7,731 bases of DNA from Nitrososphaera sp. (GTDB taxonomy: Archaea > Thermoproteota > Nitrososphaeria > Nitrososphaerales > Nitrososphaeraceae): contig JAICPK010000040.1 of the NCBI GenBank assembly GCA_025929855.1, forward strand, positions 1 to 7,731. The letters are read 5' to 3'. The stretch's first letter is position 1. Every line of letters starts with the position of its first letter. Under the pieces are notes generated by a model. That model was not told where the DNA came from. It saw nothing but the letters and a program-made list of their open reading frames with translations, and did no database searches. Both the position numbers and the translations under genes were made by a program. Shown one piece after another: positions 6,667-7,731 of this stretch.

Positions 6667-6976
6667 TAATGTTATAAACTATTGCCCGCATTTACAAAGT
6701 CATAAAATTTCCTTAATTGAATCAAAGCGATTCTTTAGGATCCAGGCAAAATTCCAGTTAGACAGAATTATTCCTCTGTAACGTTGACGTCATGCATATA
6801 TATATGGTCTAAAGGAACTTCCCGCAAAAGGCTAGTTCAACAGGTCGACAAATGTGTTTAGATCATTTATGAATCTGATCCAACCATGTAGCCCAGAATC
6901 TGTTGATGAATAGCTTTTGCTCTCCTCGAGCTATAATAACATGTGGCTGTAATTGAATCTTGACACGAGATCATAT
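6667..6976. other. Non-coding region between ribL and the Nre gene, palindromes only
   Basis: No gene is recognisable. It contains the ribL promoter, an inverted repeat GAATC-AAAGC-GATTC at 6719-6733, the 8-bp palindrome TGACGTCA at 6785-6792, and the 12-bp palindrome CATATATATATG at 6795-6806, which could work as a TATA box in either direction. ATAGCT (6910-6915) and AGCTAT (6929-6934) could form a weak stem. Plus-strand reading frames after 6826 are closed within about 15 codons. Confidence 0.55.
6671..6680 (-). promoter_or_regulatory. TATA-like box of ribL
   Basis: The minus strand reads AGTTTATAAC, centred 10 bp before ATG 6666 and 46 bp before ATG 6630. If this is the active box, transcription starts near 6651 and the start codon is 6630. 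A weaker box (AAATTTTATG, 6702-6711) would serve the longer protein. Confidence 0.35.
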
Positions 6977-7090
6977 ATGTCGAATAACAAAAACAATAAT
7001 TCAAGGTATTCGTTCGGTCGGAAACACCAGCTGCTTGTTATCAGGTTGTTTAGCATAGCGGTCTTGTCGCTGTGCTTAGGGAATAACTAG
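6977..7090 (+). CDS. Possible 37-residue membrane peptide
   Basis: An ATG at 6977 opens 37 codons ending with TAG at 7088-7090. The N-terminus is Asn-rich and basic (MSNNKNNNSRYSFGRKHQ), followed by a hydrophobic stretch at 19-34 (LLVIRLFSIAVLSLCL) with one Arg, resembling a small single-pass membrane protein. CTATAATAAC at 6931-6940 could act as a TATA box, putting the transcript start near 6960, and CGAGAT precedes the ATG by a few bases. I know no family for it. Frames of this length arise by chance in AT-rich intergenic DNA, so the case rests on the charge/hydrophobic layout and the promoter spacing. Confidence 0.3.
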   Translation: MSNNKNNNSRYSFGRKHQLLVIRLFSIAVLSLCLGNN

Positions 7091-7132
7091 TGAAAATATG
7101 GAAAAACTGAGTTTAACTTTGAAGAAGATGAT

Positions 7133-7154
7133 GTATATATATATGTTATAAATC
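7133..7154 (+). promoter_or_regulatory. TATA region of the Nre gene
   Basis: A TATATATATATG run leads into GTTATAAATC (7145-7154), centred about 32 bp before the TTG at 7182. Transcription is predicted near 7175, giving a nearly leaderless message. Confidence 0.5.
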
Positions 7155-7181
7155 CCGTGCCAAATGCAATTGGGATAGTAT

Positions 7182-7731
7182 TTGTCATCTCCAGCTGAGA
7201 TAAAGAAAAAACTTGAGGAGAACTGGATACAATTTATAAAGGCAAATTCTGCGAAGCTTTCGCTAGGCACAATAGATGGCTCTAGCCCTCCTTCGATCTT
7301 TGTGGGTCGTTATGGTTATCCAAAGGTCAGGATAGGACCGATGATACCTCCACTGCACGGTGATACCACTATCTTGGATAGAACGGAGCTATGGACAGGT
7401 AAAAGCATTGAAGAAATAGCGAACTACCGTCTGTCGCTTGTGCTCGGTACAATGAACGTAAATGTACATGACATTTCTAGTAGCAGATATCTTGAGAACA
7501 TGCAAGAGCTCGCTATGTCGGAGAGGCCTGCTGAAGCAGAAGCCACATTTGAAAAAAGGCCCGTAGCAGATGCCCACATGCAAAAAGAACTTAGACTTGA
7601 TCACGAAGCCACACCTTTTGGGCCAGCTGCACCTTTGAGAGGTTTTAATGTGTCATCACTTTCAGCTGATCAGCGCATTGAAACAGCATATTATGATACA
7701 GATTTGAGAGCAGCAGAGGCTATGATGGAGC
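7182..7731 (+). CDS. nreA: Nre-family archaeal DNA repair protein, N-terminal part (runs off the window)
   Basis: The frame is open from TTG 7182 to the window end: 183 codons plus one base. DGSSPPSIFVGRYGYPKVRI (32-51), followed by GPMIPPLHGDTTILDRTELW (52-71) and KSIEEI (74-79), is the signature of the archaeal Nre family. Haloferax NreA takes part in DNA repair and carries a C-terminal PCNA-interacting motif, which lies outside this window if present. Some relatives begin with a cysteine-rich zinc-binding segment; none is visible here, as the frame is closed by TAG at 7176 and there is no Cys among the residues seen. TTG 7182 is the only start upstream of the conserved part. Codon use resembles the neighbours. 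NreA versus NreB cannot be decided without the C-terminus. Confidence 0.82.
   Translation, partial: MSSPAEIKKKLEENWIQFIKANSAKLSLGTIDGSSPPSIFVGRYGYPKVRIGPMIPPLHGDTTILDRTELWTGKSIEEIANYRLSLVLGTMNVNVHDISSSRYLENMQELAMSERPAEAEATFEKRPVADAHMQKELRLDHEATPFGPAAPLRGFNVSSLSADQRIETAYYDTDLRAAEAMME

Noticed and set aside
6820..6870. T-arm-like GTTCAA near 6835 suggesting a tRNA
   Set aside because: No paired acceptor, anticodon or D arms can be built around it.
7076..7270. 64-codon minus-strand frame, rich in Ile, Phe and Tyr
   Set aside because: The residues come from the TATA-rich promoter of the Nre gene read backwards, and the frame overlaps the Nre N-terminus.
7389..7604. 71-codon minus-strand frame near the window end
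   Set aside because: It lies antisense to the Nre gene, whose conserved signature is clear on the plus strand.

Overview
The window reads as chromosomal DNA of an ammonia-oxidising thaumarchaeon (Nitrososphaeria), probably of the Nitrososphaera type. This is an inference from gene content. The markers are a fused ADP-forming acyl-CoA synthetase of the kind used in the thaumarchaeal hydroxypropionate/hydroxybutyrate cycle, an archaeal DnaG, a CTP-dependent riboflavin kinase with an N-terminal HTH (RbkR type), an archaeal RibL-type FAD synthetase and an Nre-family DNA repair protein. Many genes have a TATA-like box about 25-45 bp before the start, little or no leader, and TTG or GTG as the only available start. 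No tRNA, rRNA, CRISPR array, insertion sequence or phage gene is visible.

Layout. 1-102 (-): possible N-terminus of a membrane protein cut by the window edge. 103-524: non-coding, with a CAT/CAG-rich tract, an inverted repeat and an orphan hairpin followed by six T. 525-2648 (-): ADP-forming acyl-CoA synthetase. 2717-3403 (-): orphan class I glutamine amidotransferase. A short divergent promoter region separates it from 3484-3927 (+), a small Toprim protein, followed by 4013-5311 (+) dnaG and, 9 bp later, 5321-6007 (+) rbkR. Convergent to these is 6004-6666 (-), ribL, whose stop codon overlaps that of rbkR by 4 bp. 6667-7181 is largely non-coding with TATA-rich palindromes and one possible 37-residue membrane peptide. 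7182 to the end (+): N-terminal 183 residues of an Nre-family protein.

How the genes fit together. RbkR (riboflavin + CTP to FMN) and RibL (FMN + ATP to FAD) form a complete two-step flavin cofactor pathway placed tail to tail. Both enzymes carry an N-terminal helix-turn-helix-like domain. RbkR is an established enzyme/regulator family, whereas the winged-helix-like domain on RibL is the most interesting unexplained feature here. dnaG and the small Toprim gene share the motif VEGRxD...LxRxGF and stand in tandem, suggesting a nucleic-acid-processing pair; Nre adds a DNA-repair gene nearby. The acyl-CoA synthetase belongs to central carbon metabolism and has the clearest promoter of the window.
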